DNA of 64,000 nt from Narthecium ossifragum. Lineage: Eukaryota; Streptophyta; Magnoliopsida; Dioscoreales; Nartheciaceae. Location: assembly GCA_963920575.1 (NCBI GenBank), contig OY986967.1, forward strand, positions 14,564,061 through 14,628,060, in the 5' to 3' direction. Position 1 is the first letter of the stretch. Every line of letters starts with the position of its first letter. The notes under the pieces are model-generated. The model was given only the letters and a program-made list of their open reading frames with translations. It was not told where the DNA came from and did not search any database. This document shows, in pieces, positions 35,159-46,358 of the stretch. The position numbers were made by a program, and so were the translations under genes.

Positions 35159-36224
35159 ACCTACGTGGTCAGACCAGGTTGGAAGTATGGGTCCTCACAA
35201 CCTATGTTCAAGATGCCAGAATGACGTTAATCATCCAGTGGTACCCTGGGTTGGGCAGTTGTTTTATCGATCGATGGCTCTAAGAAGCTTTTTGCCCCAA
35301 CCGTATGTACCAAACAGATGGTTCAACTACAACTTTACCACTCGTCGACAGATACCTGTTGAGGAGATGACTCGGACTCAATACAGGAGATACCAGAAGA
35401 AGTATGGCCAGATGATCAGGGCTAAGCATGTTCAAGAGTGTAGCCTAGAGAAGACCGACAATACTGTGGAGGAGTTTGAGGAGAACACTGCCGGTTCTAA
35501 GGCAGAAGGAACTTCAAAGAGTAAGTTTTATCATCCAAAGAAGGACGATGATGATGGTGATCAAGGTAATCATATGATTCAGTTTGGTACATTGCCGATA
35601 GTTATCGTCAACAATTACATCCTTCCAAGCATACTTGGACAACAGTGTCCAGTTGTGAGTGATTCTGATATATCTAAAATGGTTAATGAGCATGAAGCGT
35701 CAGGCTCTTTGATCGATGATGGCGTCGACCAATCACCAGCGGTCTTTGTGACCGATAATGAAGAGGAAGAGTATGTAGAGGTTGAAGAGAGGATTGACAT
35801 CACAGTAGAAGCCCAGAGGAGGGGTATATCTATTGAGTGATTCCTACAGTAGCTTTATGATGAAGGTAATCCAACAGTAGGACTCGACGGCCAGCCAAGT
35901 GGCTGATATGATTATCTGAGAGTCTATGGAAATATAAAGGCTAAGCGTCTGGTTAAGAGGACAGAAGTTGTCGCTCAGATTGCTCCAGCCGCACCAGAAC
36001 CAATTGTCCCAACTGGTTGGGGTGATGAAGAAGAGCCATTACCTCAAGTACATGGAAGTACCAATTCATCTCAAGGAAGAAGGGGCTAAAAGGAACATCT
36101 TGTGAGATAAGCTCATATTGGAGCTATATGAAGCAGGTAACCCGACTGTGGCTGGAGTGGGTGAATCTAACAGAAAGTATGATTGCTTGGTCTACTACGG
36201 AAACCCAAAAGTCAAAATGTGGGT
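35159..36224 (+). pseudogene. Tat gag-pol linker region
   Basis: Tat reading resumes with TYVVRPGWKYGSSQPMFKMPE. The open stretch to 35840 has the Tat-typical MTRTQYRRYQKKYGQMIRAK segment, followed by a Lys/Asp/Glu-rich linker (KKDDDDGDQ, DNEEEEYVEVEERID). From 35840 to 36224 related sequence continues in several frames with stops (for example PTGWGDEEEPLPQVHG). It is interrupted at 36225 by a gypsy LTR. Confidence 0.7.
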
Positions 36225-38404
36225 TGTGAGGACCCGCCCCTGTTTTCCCTTGGCTTGTTGTTGACCTCAGGGGTAATTTGGAAAATTACGCCTCGTGGGT
36301 CGTTTCACACTGGGTGTGCACACACAGACCTTGGTTGATGTTTGTGTTTGTTAGAAAGGTTAGGTGGACCCGAGAACGGAAGTTTTGGGCTTGGGCCTGA
36401 GTCTCAGCCCAGGGTTGTCGTTCTAGGCAAGGGAGATCGATCTACATGGCAATGGAGATCGATCTCTCTGTGCCTGGAGGTTGTCGTTCTGGGCAAAGGA
36501 GATCGATCTTCATGGCATGGAGATCGATCTCTCTGTGCCTGGAAGTCGTTGGCGGTGGCGTTCGAAGGACGGCCACGGCGATAGCCGTCGCTTCCCCTGT
36601 CAGGGGAGGGAAGACTTTCCCTCCCCTCCCCCAGCTTTTCCCCGCCCTCTCCGGCTTTCCCCGGCCTTATCCCCTTCTTCCCTTCCTCTTTTCTTTCTCT
36701 TCTTCTTCCTTCTCTCCCCGAGCTCTGTTTCTTTCCCTTGGCCGGCTGAGCTTTACTTCGCCGTTCTTCCTCCTCCGGCCACCTTTCCTGGAGCTTGAAG
36801 GCTCGTTGGGTTCGTGGCGAGGCGAGGAAGGTCCTAGGCTAGGGCTTGTGGATCGAAGCTGCGTTGTAGAGGTAGGGTTCTTCCTCTAAGACTCCGGCTT
36901 GTTTGAGGGTTTTGAATCCGGTTTTTGATCTCGATGTATCTCCTTGTGGGGTTGGTGTTTTCCGGTTTTGAAGCCTTGAGTAGCTTCGTGGCACTGAGAT
37001 CTACCAGCCCACCTAGTTTGGTGAGGAATGGTTGCGGTTTTCGGCGGTATTTCTTCGCCGTCCGGCCCCCGGAGAACCCAATCCAGATCGATCTCATGGG
37101 ATGAGATCGATCTCGGTCGGGGTGGCCCAGCCCGCCCGACCGAGAGCGATCTCCCTGGGAGGGAGATCGATCTCTTGGCGGCTGGTGTCAGGCGGCAGTG
37201 CGTCCTACGTCACCTACGAGATCGATCTCCATATGGGTGGAGATCGATCCCGCTGGGTTGACCTGGACAGGTGCCCTTTGCCTTGAGGCAGATTGATCTT
37301 GTTGCTCATGAGATCGATCTCCTTCGATGCAGGGAGGGTTTTTACTTGTTTAAATGCTATTTTGCCCGCGGGACTTCGCATGCAAGTGGTTTTTACGGTT
37401 TTGCCCTCGGGGTTTGTTCTGTTATGGATCATGCATGAATGCTTATCGCTTTGTGGTTGAACCGGGAGGGTGATGCCTCTCGGGGTGTGTAGAATAAATG
37501 CGCTGACAGTATGCCCTTACCGCTTTGTGGTGAACCGAGGGAGTCATGACCCTCGGGAGTGTTTAGAATAAATGGGCCGCAGGTGTGCCTTTGCTGTGTT
37601 GGTTGTTTACAGCTTTATCATATTTATCCTGCCCTGTTTTTCTGTTGCATTTGGCATGCTAGGGTAGGTTGGTTTTGGGTTGACTCTGCTGCTTCGAGTA
37701 CCGAGTGATGGTAGTCGTAACCTCGGTTGTTCCGCCAAGTGCGGAGATCCCGCTTGGAGAAGGGTGTTCTACTGGTTGCGTCGTGCCCACCCTGCGTCAG
37801 GGTTTATCTTATCGGAGTGGGCCACCCCTGAGCAGTGGCGTTATCGGAGATACGCACCTATAATAGGAACCCTTCGGGTTATTGATGGGGTTTATTGGAT
37901 TCTTGGCAAGCCTCGGTACTTGGCATCAGAGTGTGTCCGGTTGCTTTACCCTTGTTTGTGGGAGTTGTAGAGTAGGACCCTGCTGAGCTGTTGCTCATGC
38001 CTACCTGGACTGTGTTTGTTGCAGGTGCAGGTGGCCGCTCAGTCCCAGTGTTACCCCCCTCGGTTGTCCCGTGGCAGCGCGCCAGCTCCTGACTATGTCT
38101 GAGGGTCAGGATGGTTTCGTCTGTGCGTTCGTGGAGACTCAAGTGGGTGTTGTTCTTTTGTGGACAGTTGTCCGTGTACTCTTCTTTTGTGGAACTATTG
38201 TTCTAGAACCCTGTTCTCTATTATTTGTTTTTATAATAGATGTTTTTGTTAAGTTTGCTTCCGCCCCTTCTCTGCGCTGATCAGTTGTTTCCGCCAGCTG
38301 ATCTGTGTGTTAGTCTCAACTGTTTCCGCCGGTTGAGGCTAGTAGATGGTTCCCCCCACCTCGTGTCCCGGCCCGGTCTGGGTTCTGCGGGTCGGGGTGC
38401 GATT
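36225..38404 (+). mobile_element. Gypsy LTR without internal region (solo)
   Basis: It begins TGTGAGGACCCGCCCCTG and ends near GGGGTGCGATTC. It shares the late CCGCTTGGAGAAGGGTGT phrase and the end region (CTCGTGTCCCGGCCCGG) with the LTR at 18519-21280. It has GATCGATC boxes at 36435-36530 and 37085-37320. No clear 5-bp duplication was found (left TGGGT), so the right end is approximate. Confidence 0.8.
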
Positions 38405-38825
38405 CCCAAGGGCGATGTCGCCATGTATACCCTTTAGCAAGTGGAGCAAACTATTATTCCTACTGACTGGGGTGTTGATGAAGAAGATGATCATCAGGTA
38501 GCTAATATCATGGCGAAGTGTCTTGGGCAAGAAAAAGCAAAAGGGAAAGCATTTCAGGGAGAAGTAGCAACATCGGCCAGAAACTAGAAGGAGAACAACG
38601 TACCAGATCATAAGGTGATGTTTGATAAGCCACCATAAGCGATGACGCGTCACCTTCATCCTCTTCATATCATGGCTGAGATAAATGGTATCCTGGTGAA
38701 CAAAGTCTTGATCGATACGGGAGAAATAATCATGGCTGAGATAAATGGTATCCCGGTGAACAAAGTCTTGATCGATATGGGAGAAATAGTCAATGTTATC
38801 CCGATCACAGAAGAGGGAACAACTA
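38405..38825 (+). pseudogene. Tat aspartic protease, N-terminal part with active-site duplication
   Basis: PTDWGVDEEDDHQVANIMAK-like linker sequence leads to a protease segment reading MAEINGILVNKVLIDTGEI, then again MAEINGIPVNKVLIDMGEIVNVIP. The 60-bp unit at 38671-38730 is tandemly repeated at 38731-38790. The first copy keeps DTG and the second has DMG. The protein continues at 50922 after the insertion. Confidence 0.75.
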
Positions 38826-39309
38826 AGCTCCACATGGAAACTACACTACGACACACACAAGGAAGAGGGAACATAATAGTGTCACCCTCAAGCAAAGCAT
38901 AGGTGTATACAGGGGCCCATAACTCCACTGCGTGTCCCTAAGGGGCCTCAGTCATGGTCTTCCAGCTGAGCTGGTCACATACTAGGTCACCTTCAGCAAG
39001 GCAGGAAACTAGCACTGCCATCTCACGAGCAGGAAACCAGCAATGCTAGGCGGGAAGACAACACCACTGAGTAGGCACACCATCTATTCAAAAGACAAGA
39101 AAACCGGACATCGGCGACACCTCAAAACCCGGCTCGAGGTTGACATGACCTCTAAATTCTCGATCAATAGGTGTTCAAGTCATCTAGGCCTATCATCGAA
39201 CTCGACTTAACACAACAATTCAAACCAGGATCAAACTACACAGCCACGGTCTTAGGGCTAAGTCGGAGCTTCCAAACCTTGGGACGACGATACTACAGAT
39301 CGCCCATGC

Positions 39310-40742
39310 TGATGAGTCACTGAATATTCATAATTAAACCCCTTAATTTACCTTTGTTAGGCTTAGAGTGTTTGTATTTGATAGTTTGTTAGTTGATTTC
39401 AGTTTTAATGAAGATTCAAGTTAGAAAGTACAATAAAGGCTTAATATGCTGAAATACACTGCTCTGTCGACTGTTAGCATAATATTCACCAGAAATTATT
39501 CTTAGGTCAAAATATTCTGAACTTTTGGTGACATCTATAAAACATCAAGATGTACAACTTCCATGTTGGACACTTTCAGAGATTCCTGATGGATTGATAG
39601 CAGTTTTAAAGAAGATGAAGATATTTAGCTGCTGGAAGACTGGTCCGTCGACGCCTAGGAGAATATTCACTAAATATTCTAGATAAGTCTAAATATTCTA
39701 AACTCTTCGGAAGAGGACAGAAGACTTCCAAATCTACATCTTTCGTGTTGGACTCGTTCCCAAATTCTGGACGGATTGAACCCAGTCGCGATTGGAAGAA
39801 GCTGTCAGGGTTGAACCAGGAAATCCGAGTTGCACTTGAGGTCTAACTCAACCCTAAAACCCTAATCCGGGAATTAAGATATAAAAAGGGTTTTGTGTCT
39901 GGAAATAGAAGAGGCCTCCATAGAGAGAAAAAGAGGGATTCAGATTGGAGAAGAAGACGGAGATGCGGCTTGGATCCCTAACCTTCTTCATCGAATACAT
40001 GGATCTCATCCAAAAGATGAGCGGCTAAACTCTTTACTTAGGGATCTCATAAAGCTTTAGTGTTGCTTCTTTGTATTTTCTAGTTTGATTCTTGTTATCT
40101 TTTCAAAGATATGATCCTATGAATATGGTTTTATCTTATAAAGAGTTGAGGGAACAGAGTTCCTCGACGTACATTCAGACCTACTTGATTGCTGTGCTTG
40201 ATGGTAGAGATTCGTAGGATGGTTTTTATGTTGCTTTTGTGTATGCCTTTGAGATAATCTATGCTAGATGAAGATAGGTTGTACTCAGATTAAGTTCGAA
40301 GACAATCTATGCTAAGTTTGAATAGGTTATGCCTTAGGGAAGCAATAGCATTATTTTAGGGATTCATGTAAGCTTAAGAAGCTATGAATCCATAATGTCG
40401 AGAGAAGAAAACAAGAGGATAACTAGAGAATACAGGAAGTGAAACTAAAGTGGATTGAGTAATCCTTATGTTTTCTCTCATTGATTTATTTTAATATCGT
40501 TAATTGCCTTCTTAATTAGTTTTAATTAATCAGTTCCTAAATCCCAAGTCAATCCTTTTTCGCTTTAGGATTAGAGTGTTGAGAGTTACTTCTGGTGTTC
40601 CTTGTTAGTCAAAGTTTTCCCTGACGACCGACCCCGTATTTCACCATTATTCTATCTTATTAATTTAGTGTTGAAAGAAAGGTTTATAAATTTCTAAATT
40701 GCGTTTTGCATATGTTTTAACGACAACGTTTGTGGGCGATTA
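39310..40742 (+). mobile_element. Element A 5' LTR
   Basis: 1433 bp. It ends GGGCGATTA immediately before the primer-binding site. Confidence 0.9.
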
Positions 40743-40747
40743 ATTTT

Positions 40748-40764
40748 TGGCGCCGTTGTCGGGG
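40748..40764 (+). promoter_or_regulatory. Primer-binding site, tRNA-Asp type (Athila)
   Basis: TGGCGCCGTTGTCGGGG, one base from the TGGCGCCGTTGCCGGGG site used by Athila elements (seen perfect at 57845). Confidence 0.88.
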
Positions 40765-41159
40765 AAATCTTTTGATTTACAACGGAGTATCGATTTAATT
40801 TTCTCTTACTCTTTTTATAAGCATAGTTAGATTTCCCTTTTATTTTATTTTCATTATTCTGTGTTTAGATCTAGGAATATTTCTTGCAAAACTCGGATTA
40901 TTTGCAGCATTAAAACGACTATTTTTGGGAAGAAAAACCCTACTTCAGTCCGTAAGACCGACCGATCGCCCAGGATTCCGATCAATCACTAAGCGACCGA
41001 CCAATCGCTAATAACACCGACCGATCGCTGAGAGCAGACTCAGGTATGTTTTTCTAAACTTAAGCTTTCGTTTCACGCTGTGATAAATCCCGGTTTTCTC
41101 TTCTCCTCCGAAACTTCTGTTTTCTTTTTCTTTTCTTTTTGGTGTATGGTTGATATTAT

Positions 41160-42257
41160 ATGCAAGGTAGGCGATCATTAAGTTTTCCTTTAACACCTTT
41201 AGATCCTGAAATTGAAAACTCTCTTAGATCAATCCTCCAAGAGCAATTTCATCAAAGAGCTTCACAACTCGATATCCCTGAACTACCTCTTCATTCTTTC
41301 TACACCATGATGCAAGGAAATAATAATAAATCTCATGGTATGATAGATGATACTTTATCTGATATTTTGTGGGATTATGATTTTGATAGTGATACTGAGG
41401 TTGACAGGGAGGATAATATATTGCCTACAATTTGGGATGAGTATGATTCTGAAGATGATGATTATGATCATAAACTGCATGATGATAGATTGCATATAAT
41501 TTGGGATGAATATGATTCTGACGATGATGATTATGATCTTAAACTGCATGATGATAGATTGCCTATAATTTGGGATGAGTATGATTCTGAGGATGATGAT
41601 GCTGAATTAAAGAATGACATTCTGTCTGATAGTTTGAATGCATATGCTTCTGACTCTGATGATGATGTTAATCGGGACATTGTACAATCGAAAGATGACA
41701 TCAAACCACACATCTTGTCCGAAACTATTTCTTGGGTAGTTGAGCCCCTTCCACCATTATCACTCACTCCTGCACCTGATTTAGATCCTGGACAAGTTCG
41801 TGCTTATTATGCTGACACACACTTTTGCACAGATATGTCAGTATATTCTAAACCTGAGCCACCACCTCCTCCTTTACCTATATTTACACCATTGTCATTG
41901 CCTACACCTATTTTGAGATTGAAATCCCCTCCATGTTCACTTCCGGGTCCCAACATTATGAGGGACCCATACCGTAGACCGGGTTGTAAGATAAAACATG
42001 ACAATAGGTGGCCATGCAAAGAGGGTGGAGTCTCTAGCTCACATGTGGGGAGGAAAGAACTGATTGGCCTGCATCATCAAATACTGAATTTACTGTGGGG
42101 CTGGGTTTGGTTTCAAGCATTATATGGAGGAAATTATTCTAAGTCGAGTGATCGATGTCGTCAAATTGACGGATCCATGCTTTCATTGCACCTTTTAGGG
42201 AAGTCTAGCGAAAGACGTAAAATTACGCGCTTTCTGGGAGGCAACCCAGTTTTATGA
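41160..42257 (+). CDS. Element A acidic repeat protein (intact 365-aa ORF)
   Basis: This is the longest intact retroelement ORF of its kind in the window. The N-terminus (LDPEIENSLRSILQEQ) resembles the QYDPEIERTLRRLRREA start of the Athila gag at 58020, so a gag origin is plausible. Residues about 75-165 hold three-plus tandem units of roughly 28 aa with the core DDRLPIIWDEYDSEDDD. A Pro-rich stretch follows (PEPPPPPLPIFTPLSLPTP). The last ~25 codons read through the GTCT...AGAC and CTGGG-AGGCAA-CCCAG hairpins, where the B1 and C ORFs stop. No gag core, zinc knuckle, protease or RT motif is visible. The start ATG at 41160 is the first in frame; TATATA immediately upstream is probably incidental. 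The function is unknown. It could act as a gag-like or chromatin-binding acidic protein, but this is inference. Confidence 0.6.
   Translation: MQGRRSLSFPLTPLDPEIENSLRSILQEQFHQRASQLDIPELPLHSFYTMMQGNNNKSHGMIDDTLSDILWDYDFDSDTEVDREDNILPTIWDEYDSEDDDYDHKLHDDRLHIIWDEYDSDDDDYDLKLHDDRLPIIWDEYDSEDDDAELKNDILSDSLNAYASDSDDDVNRDIVQSKDDIKPHILSETISWVVEPLPPLSLTPAPDLDPGQVRAYYADTHFCTDMSVYSKPEPPPPPLPIFTPLSLPTPILRLKSPPCSLPGPNIMRDPYRRPGCKIKHDNRWPCKEGGVSSSHVGRKELIGLHHQILNLLWGWVWFQALYGGNYSKSSDRCRQIDGSMLSLHLLGKSSERRKITRFLGGNPVL
42203..42249 (+). promoter_or_regulatory. Paired RNA hairpins at the ORF end (element A)
   Basis: GTCT-AGCGAA-AGAC (42203-42216), then CGTAA-AA-TTACG, then CTGGG-AGGCAA-CCCAG (42234-42249). 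Equivalents occur in C (31211-31224) and in the Athila element (62557-62574) with changed but still pairing stems. Confidence 0.6.
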
Positions 42258-44927
42258 TTTTCCTTAGTTTTTTTAGAATTGTTTTGATTTTTAGGAATTT
42301 TTCCATGTTTTTCTGATTTTTCCTTGATTTTCCTTTAAAAATAATCTTAATATCTAGAAAATCGAAATTCATGGCTGACGGTCGACCGTCTCATTGACCG
42401 CCCGATCGTTCGTGAGGCTCTGTTAAAAATAAAGTTTCGCAGGGTCGATACGAGGATCGACCGTCAACTTCTCAAATATTTCACCTGGTCCACGGTCGAT
42501 CGGGCGATCAACCGTCCGTTTATTTTTGCAAATCACATACTCCGCGGTTCGGTCGATCGACCGTCAATTTGTCTTCTCACCAATACCCACTCCCACGGTC
42601 GACCGTCACTCCAGCTATACAGGGTCATCTTCCTCCTTCCTCACCGCCGTTCTGCCGCCCGGCACTACCTCTCCGGCCGTCCCCGTCCCTCCCAACCATC
42701 GCCTAAACTTTCATCAGTGAGTTCCCGTTCTACCTGCACCACCCACGCCCCTGGAGCACGCCTCCTCCGACGCCGGCGAGTCCCTCTGTTTCCCCTAGCC
42801 ATCGTCGCCGCCTGCCGTCGTCACCTCTCCAGCCGCTCCTAGCCCGCCAAACCACCTCCAACACCTTCGCCATCTTCTCCTCTACCTCCTCCCGGCCTCT
42901 TCTTCTTCCAATTTTGTCTCTTCCGACGCCGGTGAGCGTCCCCTGTTCCTACCGTCCCTAACCACCTCCAACACCTTCCTCTGGCCGTCACGATGCTTTT
43001 TCCATCCTCCAACCTCAAGCGTGCTGCACGGTTCGCCGGATTCCGCTTCCGACGACCCTCTACCGCGCCGTCCACCGTCGTTCCGCCGCCTGGCGACCAC
43101 CATTCACAGATCAGACGACATGGATGGACTCCTTGGCCTCCCACGATTCTTTTTGTGCTAAGCCCATTCTCCGGCGAAGATGTTTCACCGTCGTTCCGCC
43201 GCCGGCATGCTCACAGCCATCCGTTGTTTCCAGATCAATATCCGGCTGCTACACACCTCTGATTCCTGATCTGAAAATTTCTATCATCTATCCAGCCTAT
43301 GCTGAGCATGATCTGACCTGTTAGACATCCTAGAGTGACCACCTGTGTTCGTTTCTCTTCATTTCCGCCAATCTTGATTCCAATTTCGCCGCGGGTGCGC
43401 AACCGTGGTTGGGATGTACAGTTATGCGGATAATGACCGTTGGCTGCTCTGCTTGGATTTTAATTTTGTGTTTTATTGTCTGAGATGTCTAGAGGATGTT
43501 CTGATGTATTATCTCATTTATTGTTATATGTACGAATTTTTATTTATTTTTATGGGATGATGAATGCTTGTACATATTCGATATATCATGAAAATATAAA
43601 GGAGATTCTGACAAAATTTTCTCTAATTTTACTACCTTTCTCGACTTTCAATTGTTATATTTGATATTCGTGGGAAGGGTATATTTTTATGTGGCAGGCT
43701 ATGTTTCGAAGGAAGAAATTTCGTTAAAATCGTGGTGCTTTATATTTTTTTTTTGAAAGAGCGTGGCATTTTGAAGCTTAAATACGGTGATCTCTGCCCT
43801 TTTTCCTTGCTTTATTTTTATGACTTAGTGTAATTGGGGACAATTACATTCAAGTCGGCGGTAGATTCTAGGAATTTAATTTTTATAATTATACATCCCT
43901 TGAAATATGTCAAAAGGATGAAATTATGATATGAGTTGACGAAGATGGAGGTTTTAGAAATTTATTTTATGGATTATTCTGAGACTTGTATGTCATATAA
44001 ATTTTTGCTATGCATGACATTAATTTATACTTCAACACTTTTGCCATGAATTAAGAATGACTTGACATATCCTAATGCACATGTTCACTTCCACATATTA
44101 AGGGGTTGATATTAGATTCTGAGCATGATACTGGGATAGATTTACAATTCTATATTATGACACCGAAAATACATGAACACATGCAATTATCTGAGTATGC
44201 GAAAAAGAAAAAAAAAAGAAAAAAGGATCTTCAACTTAGTAACCGGGCAGTGTGCCTAGCCAGCGTGGTGTTCGCGTAAAACGGTTGAAGTTCCTGAAAA
44301 AAAAGAAGAAAAAAAAAATGGATTTTCAACTTAGTAACCGGACAGTGTGCCTAACCAGCATAGTGTTCGCGTAAAAACAGTTGGAATTCCTGCAAAAAAA
44401 AAAGAAAATAAAAGTGAACAAAAGCAGAGATTGCTATGTGATAAGTGGAAAATATGTGCTTGGATAGGATTGTGATCTTGAATAGTTGAAGTGTTTAGAT
44501 GTAATTGATACTCTGAAGTATGTGGAACCCCAATCACACACAGGAGTGTTAAAGTTATTTTTAATCATGATTAAATATGTTGAAGTGTTGAAAATATGTT
44601 ATGACATGTTTTGATTTACTATGTTTTTATGCGACTATGAGTTGAAGGGATATTTATGGATATTATTTCTATTTTATGCATTAGAGTTGATGAATATTGT
44701 GATTGATTTCTAATGATATATTCAAGGGAATGTATAGATGTTTGTGGGTGTCATCCATGAAAACCCTCAGGAGACTATAACTCCTCCACTGGGGTAACCC
44801 AGGGGTTTAAAGGCTTGTTGCACATGCTAAGTGCAATCGTGAGACCTACAAAAGTGGCTACTTAGATTTATTGCTTTTTTTTATCTTTTCTTTGCTCGAG
44901 GACTAGCAAAGTGTAACTTGGGGGGTG
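42258..44927 (+). other. Element A 3' non-coding region with structured modules and PPT
   Basis: Contains GGTCGACCGTC-type boxes (42380-42610) and a GC-rich block (42620-43240) whose ORFs (42839-43144 minus, 42993-43262 plus) look incidental. A GGGA-loop hairpin (43829-43848) and two CCGGGCAGTG-type modules (about 44234-44292 and 44326-44390) follow. The last modules are a GTAA-loop hairpin (44789-44802), the TTGCAC/GTGCAA stem (44818-44836), the pre-PPT hairpin CTTTGCT...AGCAAAG and a G-rich tract ending at 44927. Confidence 0.65.
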
Positions 44928-46358
44928 TGATGAGTCACTGAATATTCATAATTAAACCCCTAAATTTACCTTTGTTAGGCTTAGAGTGTTTGTATTTGAT
45001 AGTTTGTTAGTTGATTTCAGGTTTAATGAACATTCAAGTTAGAAAGTACAATAAAGGCTTAATATGCTGAAATACACTGCTCTGTCGACTGTTAGCATAA
45101 TATTCACCAGAAATTATTCTTAGGTCAAAATATTCTGAAATTTGCGTGACATCTAGAAAACATCAAGATGTACAACTTCCATGTTGGACACTTTCAGAGA
45201 TTCCTGATGGATTGATAGCAGTTTTGAAGAAGATGAAGATATTTAGCTGCTGGAAGACTGGTTCGTCGACGCCCAGGAGAATATTCGCAAAATATTTTAG
45301 ATAAGTCCAAATATTGTAAACTCTTCGGAAGAGGACAGAAGACTTCCAAATCTACATCTTTCGTGTTGGACTCGTTCCCAAATTCTGGACGGGTTGAACC
45401 CAGTCACGATTGGAAGAAGTTGTCAGGGTTGAACCAGGAAATCCAAGTTGCACTTGAGGTCTAACTCAACCCTAAAACCCTAATCCTGGAATTAAGATAT
45501 AAAAAGGGTTTTGTGGCTGGAAATAGAAGAGGCCTCCATAGAGAGAAAAGAGGGATTCAGATTGGAGAAGAAGACGGAGATGCGGCTTGGATCCCTAACC
45601 TTCTTCATCGAATACATGGATCTCAACCAAAAGATGAGTGGCTAAACTCTTTACTTAGGGATCTCATGAAGCTTTAGTGTAGCTTCTTTGTATTTTCTAG
45701 TTTGATTCTTGTTATCTTTTCAAAGATATGATCCTATGAATATGGTTTTATCTTATAAAGAGTTGAGGGAACAAAGTTCCTCGACGTACATTCAGACCTA
45801 CTTGATTGCTGTGCTTGATGGTAGAGATTCGTAGGATGGTTTTTATGTTGCTTTTGTGTATGCATTTGAGATAATCTATGCTAGATGAAGATAGGTTGTA
45901 CTCAGATTAAGTTCGAAGACAATCTATGCTAAGTTTGGATAGGTTATGCCTTAGGGAAGCAATAGCATTATTTTAGGGATTCATGTAAGCTTAAGAAGCT
46001 ATGAATCCATAATGTCGAGATAAGAAAACAAGAGGATAACTGGAGAATACAGGAAGTGAAACTAAAGTGGATTGAATAATCCCTAGGTTTTCTCTCATTG
46101 ATTTATTTTAATTTCGTTAATTGCTTTCTTAATTAGTTTTAATTAATCAGTTCCTAAAACCCAAATCAATCCTTTTTTGCTTTAGGATTAGAGTATTGAG
46201 AGTTACTTTTGGTGTTCCTTGTAGTCAAAGTTTTCCCTGAGGACCGACCCCGTATTTCACCATTATTCTATCTTATTAATTTAGTGTTGAAAGAAAGGTT
46301 TACAAATTTCTAAATTGTGTTTTGCATACGTTTTAACGACGACGTTTGTGGGCGATCA
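44928..46358 (+). mobile_element. Element A 3' LTR
   Basis: 1431 bp, TGATGAGTCACTG...GCGATCA, near-identical to the 5' LTR. Confidence 0.9.

Larger units (their letters stand above)
39310..46358 (+). mobile_element. Element A: complete non-autonomous Athila-like LTR retrotransposon
   Basis: LTRs 39310-40742 and 44928-46358 start TGATGAGTCACTGAATATTC and end GCGAT(T/C)A. Flanking CATGC (39305-39309) and CATAC (46359-46363) form a target duplication with one change. It has a primer site, one acidic repeat ORF, structured 3' modules and a PPT, but no protease, RT or integrase. The LTRs differ at only a few positions in the first ~115 bp, so it is one of the younger insertions. Confidence 0.9.

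Noticed and set aside
42839..43262. Overlapping ORFs on both strands in element A
   Set aside because: GC-rich block with open frames in several registers; no conserved protein.
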